From Candidatus Brachybacterium merdavium (lineage in GTDB: Bacteria; Actinomycetota; Actinomycetes; Actinomycetales; Dermabacteraceae), in the NCBI GenBank assembly GCA_019118275.1, contig DWZH01000100.1, positions 1 through 64,000 on the forward strand: a stretch of 64,000 bases of DNA, given 5' to 3'. Made by a program: the position numbers and the translations under genes. This document shows, in pieces, positions 51,981 to 61,630 of this stretch (its first letter is position 1; every line of letters starts with the position of its first letter). The notes under the pieces were generated by a model. That model made no database searches. It was given only the letters and a program-made list of their open reading frames with translations, and was not told the DNA's origin.

Positions 51981-53318
51981 TCACTGCTTGATGTACGGGG
52001 TGCCGTTGGCGGCAGGCACCCGGACCCGGCCGACCACACCGGCCACCGCCGCCAACGCGACGATGTAGGGCAGCATCAGCAGGAAGTCACCGGGAATGCT
52101 CACCCCGCCCGCAGCGGCGGTCATGGTGCCCAGACGCAGCTGCAGAGAATCCGCGAAGGCGAAGGTCAGCGCCGCCAGCAGGGCGCCGACCGGGTGGTAT
52201 CGGCCCAGGATCATCGCGGCCAGCGCGATGTACCCCTTCCCCGCCGACATCTCCTCCCCGAAGGCCACCCCGGTGCCGATGGTCAGCGTCGCACCGCCCA
52301 GACCAGCCACGGCCGATCCCAGCAGCACGTTCTTCCAGCGGGTCAGGTTCACGGCGATGCCGACGGTGTCGGCGGCCTTGGGGTGCTCACCGACAGCTCG
52401 CACGCGCAGCCCCCAGCGGGTGCGGAACAGGGCGATGGTCAGTCCCGCCACGATCACCCACATCAGGTAGACCAGGACGTTCTGCTCGAACAGCACCCGC
52501 CCCAGGACGGGGAGGTCGGCCAGGATCGGGATCCGCAGGGTGGGCAGGCGCAGCGGCGAGTTGAACGTGAGGGGGTTGTCCCGCATGACGGTGCCGAAGA
52601 AGAACGAGGTGACGCCGATGGCGAAGACGTTCAGCACCACACCGACGATGATCTGCTGAACGTGGTAGCCGACGGCGAACAGCGCCAGCAGCGCGCCCAT
52701 CACCAGAGCCATCACGGGAGCGGCCAGCAATCCCACCCAGGCGCTGCCGGCCATGGAGCCGACCAGCACCGCCCCGAAGGCGCCGAACAGCAACTGCCCC
52801 TCGATCGCGATGTTGATGACCCCGGACCGTTCGGACAGCACCCCGGACAGGGCCCCGAAGGCCAGGGGGACGGCGAGCACGATCGTGCTCTGCAGCAGCG
52901 TCGGGACGTCCAGGGCACGCTCGGAGATCACCCAGGTCATGAAGGACAGCACCCAGACCACTGCGAACAGGACCACCAGGAGGGCTCGCACCCGGGGCCG
53001 CACCCGGGCATGGCGGGACTGGAGCGCCCACAGGGCCGCGGCGATGGCCAGCGCGAGCACGGCCAGCACGATGGCGGCGGCCCGGGAGGGCACGGTCACG
53101 CTCTCGGGGACGATGCCCAGCGGGTTCAGGTCGCCCTCGCGGGCGAGGTGGAACGTCGACTCCACGCCGGGCAGGCCGCGCAGCCCGAAGAACAGCAGGG
53201 CGAGCAGGCCCAGCACGGTGGTGGCGACGGGCAGGTGCCACCAGGTGGAGGGTCGCTCGTCGACGACCTGCTTGATGATCTCGGAGTCGTCGGAGGCGAC
53301 GGTGAGGGTGGTGGTCAT
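51981..53318 (-). CDS. nucleoside ABC transporter permease (YufQ/NupC-like)
   Basis: Multi-TM with ALSGVLSERSGVINIAIEGQLLFGAFGA, VGEHPKAADTVGIAV. Confidence 0.92.
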   Translation of the reverse strand: MTTTLTVASDDSEIIKQVVDERPSTWWHLPVATTVLGLLALLFFGLRGLPGVESTFHLAREGDLNPLGIVPESVTVPSRAAAIVLAVLALAIAAALWALQSRHARVRPRVRALLVVLFAVVWVLSFMTWVISERALDVPTLLQSTIVLAVPLAFGALSGVLSERSGVINIAIEGQLLFGAFGAVLVGSMAGSAWVGLLAAPVMALVMGALLALFAVGYHVQQIIVGVVLNVFAIGVTSFFFGTVMRDNPLTFNSPLRLPTLRIPILADLPVLGRVLFEQNVLVYLMWVIVAGLTIALFRTRWGLRVRAVGEHPKAADTVGIAVNLTRWKNVLLGSAVAGLGGATLTIGTGVAFGEEMSAGKGYIALAAMILGRYHPVGALLAALTFAFADSLQLRLGTMTAAAGGVSIPGDFLLMLPYIVALAAVAGVVGRVRVPAANGTPYIKQ

Positions 53319-54886
53319 CGCGGGTCCTCCTTCGGGTCGGTGCCGTCAGCGGGATCCTGGCTGGCCGGTGGGGACTGACCTCGGCCCGGATCGCCACCAG
53401 GCGGCGGGGCCCCGCGGTCGGGTGGATCGCCGGCCGATCGCTCATCGGCAAGCCCGGTGGCTGCTGCGTCGGCAGAGGAGGCCGTCGGCTCGGTGGCCGA
53501 CACTCCGCCGGCCGCCGAGTCCACGGTCGCGGCGGCCGCTTTCCGCCGCTGGGCGCGGCTGAGGCGGGCCTCGGCACCGGGCTGGTCGATGTGGCGCAGA
53601 CCGATCAGGGTGCGGACCAGCGGCGGCGCGGCGATGAACAGCACCACCAGGGCCTGGATCACCTGCACCAGGTCCAGCGGCACGCTCTGGCTGGTCTCCA
53701 TCAGCCGGCCCCCGGTGGACAGGCCGGCGAAGAGCAGACCGGCCAAGATGATGCCGAGGGGCCCGGACCGGCCCAGCAGGGCCACGGTGATCGCGTCGAA
53801 GCCGATCGAACCGGCCACGCCTTCGGTCAGGCGCTTCTCGGTGCCCAGCACGTGCACCGCTCCGGCCAGGCCCACCAGGGCCCCGGCGACGACGAGCACG
53901 GAGAAAGAGGCGCGGGCCGGGGAGATGCCGGCCACCCGCGCGGCGCGCGGGTTGGAGCCCACGGCCCGGAACTGGAAGCCCAGGGTCGAGCGGCTCATCA
54001 GCCACCACAGCAGCACGGCGGAGCCGGCGGCGATCACCAGTCCGGCATGCAGTCGGAACTGGGGGCCCAGCAGGACCGGCAGGGTCGCGGAGTCCGCGAT
54101 CGACGGGGAGGTGGGCTGGGACTGGTTGGCGCCGGTGAAGACCGTCGTCTTCAGCGCGAAGAACAGCAGATAGGTTGCGATCCAGTTCAGCATGATGGTG
54201 CTGATGACCTCATTGGCCCCGAAGCGGGCCTTGAGGAAGCCGGCGATACCGCCCCAGACCGCTCCGGCCAGGGTCCCGGCCAGCAGGGCCACCAGCAGGT
54301 GGATGCCGACCGGCAGGTCCCAGCTGAAGCCGATGTAGCCGGCTGCCATGGCCCCGACGATCAGCTGGCCGGTGCCACCGATGTTGAACAGACCCGCCCG
54401 GAAGCTGACGGCCATGCCGGCCGAAGCGATGATCAGCGGGGTCGCCACGGTCAGGGTCTCGGTGAGCGGTCGCAGGCCTGCTGCCAGGGCGGGCATCAGG
54501 ACGTAGGTGCCGCTGCCGCCGGAATCCCGGACCGCCTCGGCGGCGCGGGAGAAGCCGGCCCCGTCGAACACGGCACCGCGGAACATGGCGGTGTAGGCAC
54601 CGCTGATCGACTGCCAGACCGCGATCAAGGTGTCGGAGGGCTGGTCGAAGAAGTATCCGGCGGCTTCGCGCACCCCGGCGTCGGCGATCACGATCAGGAG
54701 CGAGCCGATCAGGAAGGCGAACACGAAGCTCATCACGACGACCAGCACGTTGCCGCGGATGATCTTGTGGACAGTGCGGTTCCAGCGGCTCTCGGTCGTG
54801 GTCGGCGGGGGCGGCGAGTCGGTGCCGCCCCCGCCCACCCCGGGGGCGGCACCCTGCGCGGTCGCGTCGACGGTCAGCGAGTTCAC
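53315..54886 (-). CDS. nucleoside ABC transporter permease (YufP/NupB-like)
   Basis: Multi-TM with FRAGLFNIGGTGQLIVGAMAAGYIGF, FRAVGSNPRAARVAGIS; low-complexity C-terminus. Confidence 0.92.
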   Translation of the reverse strand: MNSLTVDATAQGAAPGVGGGGTDSPPPPTTTESRWNRTVHKIIRGNVLVVVMSFVFAFLIGSLLIVIADAGVREAAGYFFDQPSDTLIAVWQSISGAYTAMFRGAVFDGAGFSRAAEAVRDSGGSGTYVLMPALAAGLRPLTETLTVATPLIIASAGMAVSFRAGLFNIGGTGQLIVGAMAAGYIGFSWDLPVGIHLLVALLAGTLAGAVWGGIAGFLKARFGANEVISTIMLNWIATYLLFFALKTTVFTGANQSQPTSPSIADSATLPVLLGPQFRLHAGLVIAAGSAVLLWWLMSRSTLGFQFRAVGSNPRAARVAGISPARASFSVLVVAGALVGLAGAVHVLGTEKRLTEGVAGSIGFDAITVALLGRSGPLGIILAGLLFAGLSTGGRLMETSQSVPLDLVQVIQALVVLFIAAPPLVRTLIGLRHIDQPGAEARLSRAQRRKAAAATVDSAAGGVSATEPTASSADAAATGLADERSAGDPPDRGAPPPGGDPGRGQSPPASQDPADGTDPKEDPR

Positions 54887-56460
54887 GCGGTCACTCCTTC
54901 GTCGGCGAGCTGCGAGTCGGTGGTGCGGGCGGCTCCGGAGGCCACCGCCTCGCGGGCGGCCTCGGCGGTGTAGCCGGCCATCATCATGCCCAGCACGTCG
55001 CGGTCCTCGTCCCCGGGCACGATGCCCAAGATCCCTCCCCGGTACATCACCGCGATCCGGTCGGCCAGCTGGACGACCTCGTCGAGCTCGGTGGAGACGA
55101 TCACCACGGGGGTGCCCTTGTCACGCTCGTCCAGGAGCCGCCGATGCAGGAACTCGATGGAGCCGACGTCGACCCCGCGGGTGGGCTGGGAGGCGATCAG
55201 CAGCGACAGCTCGCGGTTCAGGGCCCGGGCCATCACCACCTTCTGCTGGTTGCCGCCGGAGAGGTTCGCCACGGTGGAGTCGGCCGACTGGGTGCGCACG
55301 TCGAACTCGGGGATCAGCTTCTCGGCGTTCTCGCGCACGACGGCGGGGCGCATCGCGATCGCGGACCCGTAGGGAGGCCGGTCGAACTGGTCCAGCACCA
55401 GGTTCTCGGCGACCGAGAAAGTGGGGACCAGGGCATCATGGGTGCGGTCCTCGGGGACGAAGCCGATGCCCGCGTCCAGGATCTGCTTGGTGGAGCGACC
55501 GATCAGCTCGCGGCCCCCGAGGCGGGCCGAGCCATCGACGGTCTCCTGCAACCCCAGCAGCGCCTCGGTCAGCTCCGTCTGCCCGTTGCCCTGGACCCCG
55601 GCCACGGCCAGCACCTCGCCGTGACGGACCTCGAAGGAGACCCCGTCCAGGACGCGGACGCCGGCCTCGTCGGTGACCCGCAGGTCGGTGACTTCCAGCG
55701 CCACCTCGCCGGGAGCCGCGGGGGCCTTCTCCAGGGCGAGGGAGACGGAGCGTCCCACCATCAGGGAGGCCAGTTCCGCCTGGTCGGCCGAGGGGTCGGC
55801 CTCGCCGACCACCTTCCCGTGGCGGATCACGGTGATCCGATCGGAGACCGCCTTGACCTCGCGCAGCTTGTGGGTGATGAACACGATCGAGGTGCCCTCG
55901 TCGCGCAGCTGACGCATGATCTGCATCAGCTCGTCCGTCTCCTGCGGGGTGAGCACGGCGGTGGGCTCGTCCAGCACCAGCACCTCCGCCCGGCGACTGA
56001 GGGCCTTGACGATCTCCACCCGCTGCTGAGCGCCGACGGGGAGGTTCTCGACCCGGGCGTCGGGATCGAGGTCGAAGCCGAAGCGGGCCGAGATCTCCCG
56101 CACCAGCGTCCGGGCGGCGCCCAGGTCCAGCAGTCCGCCGGGCCCGGTGGGCTCGTGGCCGAGCACGACGTTCTCGGCGACGGTGAACACCGGCACCAGC
56201 ATGAAGTGCTGATGGACCATGCCGATCCCGGCGGCCATCGCGTCCCCGGGGTCGGAGAAGGTGACCGGCTGCTCGTCGATCAGGATCTGGCCGCCGTCGG
56301 GGCGGTACAACCCGTACAGGACGTTCATCAGGGTGGATTTTCCGGCCCCGTTCTCGCCCAACAGGGAGTGGATCTCCCCGGGCTCGACGACGAGGTCGAT
56401 GGCATCGTTGGCCACGAGCGACCCGAAGGTCTTCGTGATGGCGCGCAGTTCGAGCTTCAC
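54883..56460 (-). CDS. nucleoside ABC transporter ATP-binding protein, two ATPase domains (YufO/NupA-like)
   Basis: GENGAGKSTLMNVLYGLYRPDGG; second domain LSGGNQQKVVMARALNRELSLLIASQPTRGVDVGS. Confidence 0.94.
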   Translation of the reverse strand: MKLELRAITKTFGSLVANDAIDLVVEPGEIHSLLGENGAGKSTLMNVLYGLYRPDGGQILIDEQPVTFSDPGDAMAAGIGMVHQHFMLVPVFTVAENVVLGHEPTGPGGLLDLGAARTLVREISARFGFDLDPDARVENLPVGAQQRVEIVKALSRRAEVLVLDEPTAVLTPQETDELMQIMRQLRDEGTSIVFITHKLREVKAVSDRITVIRHGKVVGEADPSADQAELASLMVGRSVSLALEKAPAAPGEVALEVTDLRVTDEAGVRVLDGVSFEVRHGEVLAVAGVQGNGQTELTEALLGLQETVDGSARLGGRELIGRSTKQILDAGIGFVPEDRTHDALVPTFSVAENLVLDQFDRPPYGSAIAMRPAVVRENAEKLIPEFDVRTQSADSTVANLSGGNQQKVVMARALNRELSLLIASQPTRGVDVGSIEFLHRRLLDERDKGTPVVIVSTELDEVVQLADRIAVMYRGGILGIVPGDEDRDVLGMMMAGYTAEAAREAVASGAARTTDSQLADEGVTA

Positions 56461-56604
56461 ACAACTCGCTTCCGTCAGCTCCGGCCACGTGCGGCCGGTC
56501 GAGCGAAGGGATGAGAGGCCGACCAGGTCTCACCGCCACGTCGATGCGACGGCCCAGGCGGGCTCCTCGGGCACCTCGGTGGCTTCCTCGGCGCCGGACG
56601 GTCG

Positions 56605-56644
56605 CCGGGTCGCGGCCCCGCCCGGTGGCGGGGCCGCGACCCGG
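56605..56644. terminator. perfect 18-bp stem-loop between bmp lipoprotein and ABC ATPase genes
   Basis: ccgggtcgcggccccgcc (56605-56622), loop cggt, ggcggggccgcgacccgg (56627-56644), fully complementary. Confidence 0.75.
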
Positions 56645-56657
56645 TCACCTCACCTGA

Positions 56658-57767
56658 TCAGGACTGCTCGGGGGCGGCGTCCGTCTCGATCTCGACGGTC
56701 CCGTCGATGATCTCCTGGGTGAGCGACTCGATCTCCTCGGTCAGCTCGGCGGGGACCTCGTCCTCGAAGTCGTGGTAGGGGGCCAGGCCCACGCCACCGT
56801 TCTCGAGGGTGCCGACGTAGGGAGTGGAGTCGAACTCCCCGTCCACGGCGCCGCCGATGACGTCCTCGACCGCGGTGGTCATCTCCTTCATCACCGAGGT
56901 GAGGATCACCGACTGGGCGTCCTCGTCGGAGGCGTTGGTCTCGTAGCCATCGGCGTCGACCCAGATCACCTTGCGACCCTCGCCCTCCTTGGCGGAGGCC
57001 AGGGTCCCCGCACCCACGGGACCGGCCACCGGCATCACGATGTCCGCGCCGGCGTTGTAGAATTCGTCGGAGACGGCCTTGCCCTTGGACTGATCCTCGA
57101 AGTCGCCGGTGATGGAGCCCTCCTGGGTCTCCTTGTTCCAGCCCATGGCCTCGACGTCGGTGTCGTGGGTGTCGTTGTAGTGGGCCACGCCGTCTACGAA
57201 GCCGTCCATGAAGATGGTCACGGTCGGGATGTTCACGCCGCCGTAGGTGGCGACCTTGCCGGTCTCGCTCATGCCGGCCGCGAGGTATCCGGCCAGGAAG
57301 GCGGCCTCGGCGGTGTTGAACTCGATGGGCTTGACGTTGTCGACCTCGATCGGGTCGCCGTCGGGGTTCTGGGCGGTGGAGTCCATGATCGCGAAGTCGA
57401 CGTCCGGGTTCGCCTCGGCGGCGGTGCCGGTGGCGGGAGCCAGCAGGAAGCCGACCGTGAAGACCAGGTCGCAGCCTTCGGTGACCATGTTGTTGATGTT
57501 CGGCGCGAAGTCGGAGTCGGTGGTGGACTCGGCGGTCGCGTGATCGATGCCGTGCTCGTCCACGGAGTTCATCAGGCCGTCGTAGCTGGATTCGTTGAAG
57601 GACTTGTCGTCCCAGCCGCCGGAGTCGGAGACCATGCAGGTCTTGAAATCGGCCGAGGCGCCGTCGCCTCCCCCCTCGCCGTCGCCCTCTGCAGGGGCGG
57701 TGCCACAGGCGGCCAGGGTCAGGATGCCTGCGCCCGCCAGACCGAGCGTGCGCTTGATGCTCTTCAT
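56658..57767 (-). CDS. BMP-family nucleoside-binding lipoprotein
   Basis: Lipobox LTLAACG; CMVSDSGGWDDKSFNESSYDGL, VFTVGFLLAPATG typical of BMP/PnrA-type SBPs. Confidence 0.93.
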   Translation of the reverse strand: MKSIKRTLGLAGAGILTLAACGTAPAEGDGEGGGDGASADFKTCMVSDSGGWDDKSFNESSYDGLMNSVDEHGIDHATAESTTDSDFAPNINNMVTEGCDLVFTVGFLLAPATGTAAEANPDVDFAIMDSTAQNPDGDPIEVDNVKPIEFNTAEAAFLAGYLAAGMSETGKVATYGGVNIPTVTIFMDGFVDGVAHYNDTHDTDVEAMGWNKETQEGSITGDFEDQSKGKAVSDEFYNAGADIVMPVAGPVGAGTLASAKEGEGRKVIWVDADGYETNASDEDAQSVILTSVMKEMTTAVEDVIGGAVDGEFDSTPYVGTLENGGVGLAPYHDFEDEVPAELTEEIESLTQEIIDGTVEIETDAAPEQS

Positions 57768-57953
57768 GAGATTCTCCTCCGGATGGATGGGGACCGGACG
57801 GACCCGGGTCTCGGGCAGCTGTTGGTCGCGGTCAATCGGACATTAGCTCTCCGGAGCGGCCGGCGAGTGCCGGTTCGAGCAGGCCGTGTGAACTGTTATG
57901 AAATCGACGCGGAGCGGGCGGCCGCGTGGACACGAAGACCCCTTTCGCTCCCA

Positions 57954-57978
57954 GGGACCACCCGGCTGTGGCGGTCCC
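57954..57978 (-). terminator. possible terminator hairpin downstream of the M20 locus
   Basis: gggaccacc (57954-57962) pairs with ggcggtccc (57970-57978), one mismatch, just past the M20 stop. Confidence 0.3.
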
Positions 57979-57999
57979 CGGGAACGGGGCCGGATCACC

Positions 58000-59241
58000 T
58001 CAAGCGGGCACGAGATCGCGCTGGACGCAGGCGCTCGCGAGCACGCCGGCACCGATGCCGATGGCGCGCTCGTCGATCATCAGGTCGCCCATGTGCAGGT
58101 CGTAGGTTCTTCCTCCCGGGGTGCGGGTGCCCAGGCGCGCGAGCGCCCCGGGCACCTTCTCGAGATACCAGGCGAAGTCCTCGCCGCCCAGCGACTGTGC
58201 GGTGGGGTCGAGGTACTGCCGGCCCAGCACCCCGGCCACTGCCGCCTCCAGCACGGCGACGGAGGAAGCCGAGTTCGAGACGGGCGGCACCCCTCGGTCA
58301 TGGGTGACCCGGGCCTCCACGCCCCAGGGCCGGACCAGATCGGCGAGGAGCTCGACCAGCAACCGCTCGGCGCGGTCCCAGGCGTCATGGTCCAGGCAGC
58401 GCAGGGTCCCCTCGAGGGTGCCGGAGCTGGGGATGGCGTTGAAGGCGGAGCCGGCATGGATGCTGCCCCAGGTCAGGTTCACTCCGGAGCGCGGATCCAT
58501 GCGGCGGGTCAGGGCGGCCGGCAACTAGGTGACGATCGAGCCGAGCGCGTAGATGAGGTCCTGGCTGAGGTGGGGCCGGGAGGTGTGGCCGCCCGAGCCA
58601 CGCACCTGGATGGTGACCGGATCGGTCGCCGAGGTGATGGGGCCGGTCTTGAGCCCGATGTGGCCGACGTCGACCCCCGGGTCGCAGTGCAGGGCCAGGA
58701 TGGAGTCGACCCCCTCGACCACGCCCTCGGAGATCATCTCCAGGGCTCCGCAGGGGTGCATCTCCTCCGAGGGCTGGAAGACCAGCCGCACGCTCCGGCG
58801 CAGCGCCCCGGCCTCGGCCACCCGCACCAGGGAGTGGGCGGCACCCAGGACCGCGCTCATGTGGACGTCGTGGCCGCAGGAGTGGGAGACCCCCTCGACA
58901 ATGGAGCGGAAGGGGACCGTGGACAGCTCGGGGATGCCGAGGGCGTCCATGTCGGCGCGCAGCGCGATCGGTCGCAGGGTGGGATCGCTGCCGGGGATGT
59001 CGCAGATCGCTCCGGTGCGCGGCATCCGCACCGGGGACAGCCCCAGCGCGCTCAGCTGCTCGACGACGTAGTCGGTGGTGGCGTGCTCCTGCCGGGACAG
59101 CTCGGGGTGGCGGTGGAGGTGGCGGCGGATGTCGCGCAGCTCCTCGGCCCGCTCGGCGACGGTGCGGGCGATCAGGCCCTCCGGCCCGAGCATCGCTCGC
59201 TGCTCCTGCGTTCCCAGCAGCACCTGCTGTGCCTGCTCCAC
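58000..59241 (-). pseudogene. M20-family amidohydrolase interrupted by one in-frame TAG (58525-58527)
   Basis: 58525-59241 (SCGHDVHMSAV, ALHCDPGVDVGHIG) and 58000-58524 (RRMDPRSGVNLTWG, SLGGEDFAWYLEKVPGALARLG) are contiguous in one frame, separated only by the amber codon (..YALGSIVT*LPAALTRRMD..). Confidence 0.85.
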
Positions 59242-59298
59242 GTGCGCTCCCCCTGCTGCTCCGATCCTGTACCACGCCCTGCTCCGCGAGAGCCCGGT

Positions 59299-60450
59299 TC
59301 AGAGCAGGTGCTCCGGTCCGGTCCTCTCCAGGTCTCGCACCAGGGCTGTGAGGTCCTGGGCCCGGTCGTCGGCCAGGACCAGCAGCACGTCCTCGGTGTC
59401 GACGACGCTGATCCCCTCCAGGCCGACCAGGGCGATGTGGCGATGCGTCGAACCGTACACCGTGGCCCGGGAGGAGATCGCCTGCACCGTCGCCGTTCCC
59501 AGCGCCCGGGCATCGCTGTCGTCGGTGCCGACGCTGCGTGCGCCGCCCGCCTCGGGATGCTCCTCACGCAGCTGACGGGCCAGGGCCGCGAAGTCCCCGA
59601 CGTCATCCCACGCGAACCCGGCCGGGACCACGACGACCCGACCGTCCGCGGCCAGGGGTTCGGCCAGGGCGTGGTCGATCGCGATCGCGGTCAGGCGCGG
59701 CCACACCCGCGCGATCAGCTGCTCGTACTCCGGGCTCCCGTGGGCGGCGGCGATCTCCCGCACCCCCGCGGCCAGCGGTGGGAGCTGCTCGGCCAGTGCG
59801 TCCAACAGCACCCGGGCGCGTGCCAGGAACATCCCGGCGTTCCAGAAGAAACGGCCGCTGGCCAGGAACTGCCGGGCCCGCTCGGGGTCGGGTTTCTCGA
59901 CGAAACGGGTCACGGGGAGCGCGCCGTCCGCACTCGGCGTCCCGGGACGGCCGACGGCCGGCTCATACCCGCTCGCGCATTCGACGTACCCGAACCCGGT
60001 GGCAGGGTGGGTGGGGCTGATGCCGAGGGTGACCAGGTGGCCGGCCTCCGCGGCCCGGCGGGCGGCGGTCACCGTCTCGGCGAAGGCCTCCTCGTCGCCG
60101 ATCAGGTGATCGGCGGCGAAGGAGCCGATCACCGCGTCGGGGTCCTCGCGCTCGACGACGGCCGCGGCCCAGGCGATCGCGGGCATGGAGTTGCGCGGCT
60201 CGGGTTCGCTGAGCACGCACGCCGCGCCGCCGAGCTGCTCGCCGACCTCCGCGGTGTGCCCGGCTCCGGTGACCACGATCGGCCGGCCGTCCGCGAGCGG
60301 GCCGAGCCGGTCCACGGTCTGCTGCAGCAGCGACCGTCCCACCCCGGTGGGGTCGAGCAGGAACTTGGGTCGGCGGCGGCGTGAGAGCGGCCACAGCCGA
60401 GTCCCGGCCCCGCCGGCCGGGATCACCGGGATGAAGGGTGCTGACGCCAT
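59299..60450 (-). CDS. manC: mannose-1-phosphate guanylyltransferase
   Basis: FIPVIPAGGAGTRLWPLSRRRRPKFLLDPTG, RNSMPAIAWAAAVV, FVEKPDPERARQFLASGRFFWNAGMFL. Confidence 0.93.
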   Translation of the reverse strand: MASAPFIPVIPAGGAGTRLWPLSRRRRPKFLLDPTGVGRSLLQQTVDRLGPLADGRPIVVTGAGHTAEVGEQLGGAACVLSEPEPRNSMPAIAWAAAVVEREDPDAVIGSFAADHLIGDEEAFAETVTAARRAAEAGHLVTLGISPTHPATGFGYVECASGYEPAVGRPGTPSADGALPVTRFVEKPDPERARQFLASGRFFWNAGMFLARARVLLDALAEQLPPLAAGVREIAAAHGSPEYEQLIARVWPRLTAIAIDHALAEPLAADGRVVVVPAGFAWDDVGDFAALARQLREEHPEAGGARSVGTDDSDARALGTATVQAISSRATVYGSTHRHIALVGLEGISVVDTEDVLLVLADDRAQDLTALVRDLERTGPEHLL

Positions 60451-60724
60451 CGGCCCAGGATATCCGGGCCCGCGACGCGCGTGCGGGGGCCTGAGCGGGG
60501 TCGCGGCACCGGCGGATCGAGGTGCCCAGGACCTGCACGTCAAAGTGCTAGGCTGACACCGCCCCTGTCGGGGGCGATGATGATGTCGCCGTGTCATGAA
60601 CCGGTCGTCTGCGAAGGCGCGCCGAGGCCGTCCCGCGAGCCGGGCCGGTCCCGGTCCCGGCGCACCGCAGCACGGCGTCCGCATCCGCTTCCCGGCACCA
60701 TCCCGACGCTTCTGGAGGAACTCC

Positions 60725-61102
60725 GTGGCATCCGCCCAATCCGGGACGCTGTATCGCGGTCGCGAGGGCATGTGGTCCTGGGTCGCTCACCGCATCTCAG
60801 GCATGCTCATCTTCCTGTTCCTGCTCGTGCACGTCCTGGACACCGCACTGGTGCGGGTGTCCCCCGAGGCGTACAACGAGGTGATCGGCCACTACAAGAC
60901 GGTCGTCTTCGGTCTGGGCGAGGTCGGGCTGGTGGCTGCGGTCGTCTTCCATGCGCTCAACGGCCTGCGCATCATCCTGGTGGACTTCTGGTCCGGGGGG
61001 ACCAGGCACCACCGCAAGATGTTCTGGGGCGTCGTGGCCCTGTGGGTCCTGCTCATGGCCGGTTTCCTGCCCCGCCACCTGATGCACATGTTCGGAGCTT
61101 GA
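60725..61102 (+). CDS. sdhC: succinate dehydrogenase cytochrome b556 subunit
   Basis: MWSWVAHRISGMLIFLFLLVHVLDTALV, HALNGLRIILVDF; GGAGGAA RBS upstream of GTG 60725. Confidence 0.92.
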   Translation: MASAQSGTLYRGREGMWSWVAHRISGMLIFLFLLVHVLDTALVRVSPEAYNEVIGHYKTVVFGLGEVGLVAAVVFHALNGLRIILVDFWSGGTRHHRKMFWGVVALWVLLMAGFLPRHLMHMFGA

Positions 61103-61103
61103 G

Positions 61104-61553
61104 ATGACCACTTCCACGATCCCCGACCCGAGCACCCGATACCGTCGCACCGGTCAGCGCGGCCTCAACGGCCAGATGATGTCGTGGCTGTTCATGCGCA
61201 TGTCCGGCGTCCTGCTGGTCATCCTCGTCTTCGGCCACCTGTTCGTGAACCTGTGGCTGGGCGAGGGCGTCCAGGGCATCGACTTCGCCTTCGTCGCCGG
61301 CAAGTGGACCTCGCCGTTCTGGCAGGTCTGGGACCTGACCATGTTGTGGCTGGGCCTGCTGCACGGCGGCAACGGCGTGCGCACCATCATCGAGGACTAC
61401 GCGCGCAACTCCACCCTGCGGCTGACCCTGAAGGGTCTGCTGTACTTCGCGGTGGTCATCACGCTGATCCTCGGGACCCTGGTGATCTTCACCTTCGACC
61501 CCTGCCCGGCGGGCGCCGAACCGAGTCTGCTGCCGTCCATCTGCGAGGGCTGA
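61104..61553 (+). CDS. sdhD: succinate dehydrogenase hydrophobic membrane anchor subunit
   Basis: [36 protein letters not shown]; directly after sdhC. Confidence 0.92.
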   Translation: MTTSTIPDPSTRYRRTGQRGLNGQMMSWLFMRMSGVLLVILVFGHLFVNLWLGEGVQGIDFAFVAGKWTSPFWQVWDLTMLWLGLLHGGNGVRTIIEDYARNSTLRLTLKGLLYFAVVITLILGTLVIFTFDPCPAGAEPSLLPSICEG

Positions 61554-61630
61554 CCGTCCGATCCCGGCTCCGGCAGCCCCCTCCACCCCAGTCCTTCCCG
61601 GTCGTGATCGAAACGGAGCATTTCCCAGAT

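Noticed and set aside
51954-53378. 474-aa + strand ORF opposite the nucleoside permease
   Set aside because: Gln/His/Gly-rich antisense shadow; the - strand encodes a clear permease.
58000-58524. Independent gene starting at TTG 58524
   Set aside because: Directly continues the upstream M20 frame after TAG and encodes only the C-terminal half of a single-chain enzyme; treated as part of the interrupted gene.
57898-60384. 828-aa + strand ORF opposite M20 and manC
   Set aside because: Shadow ORF; true genes on - strand have strong family motifs.
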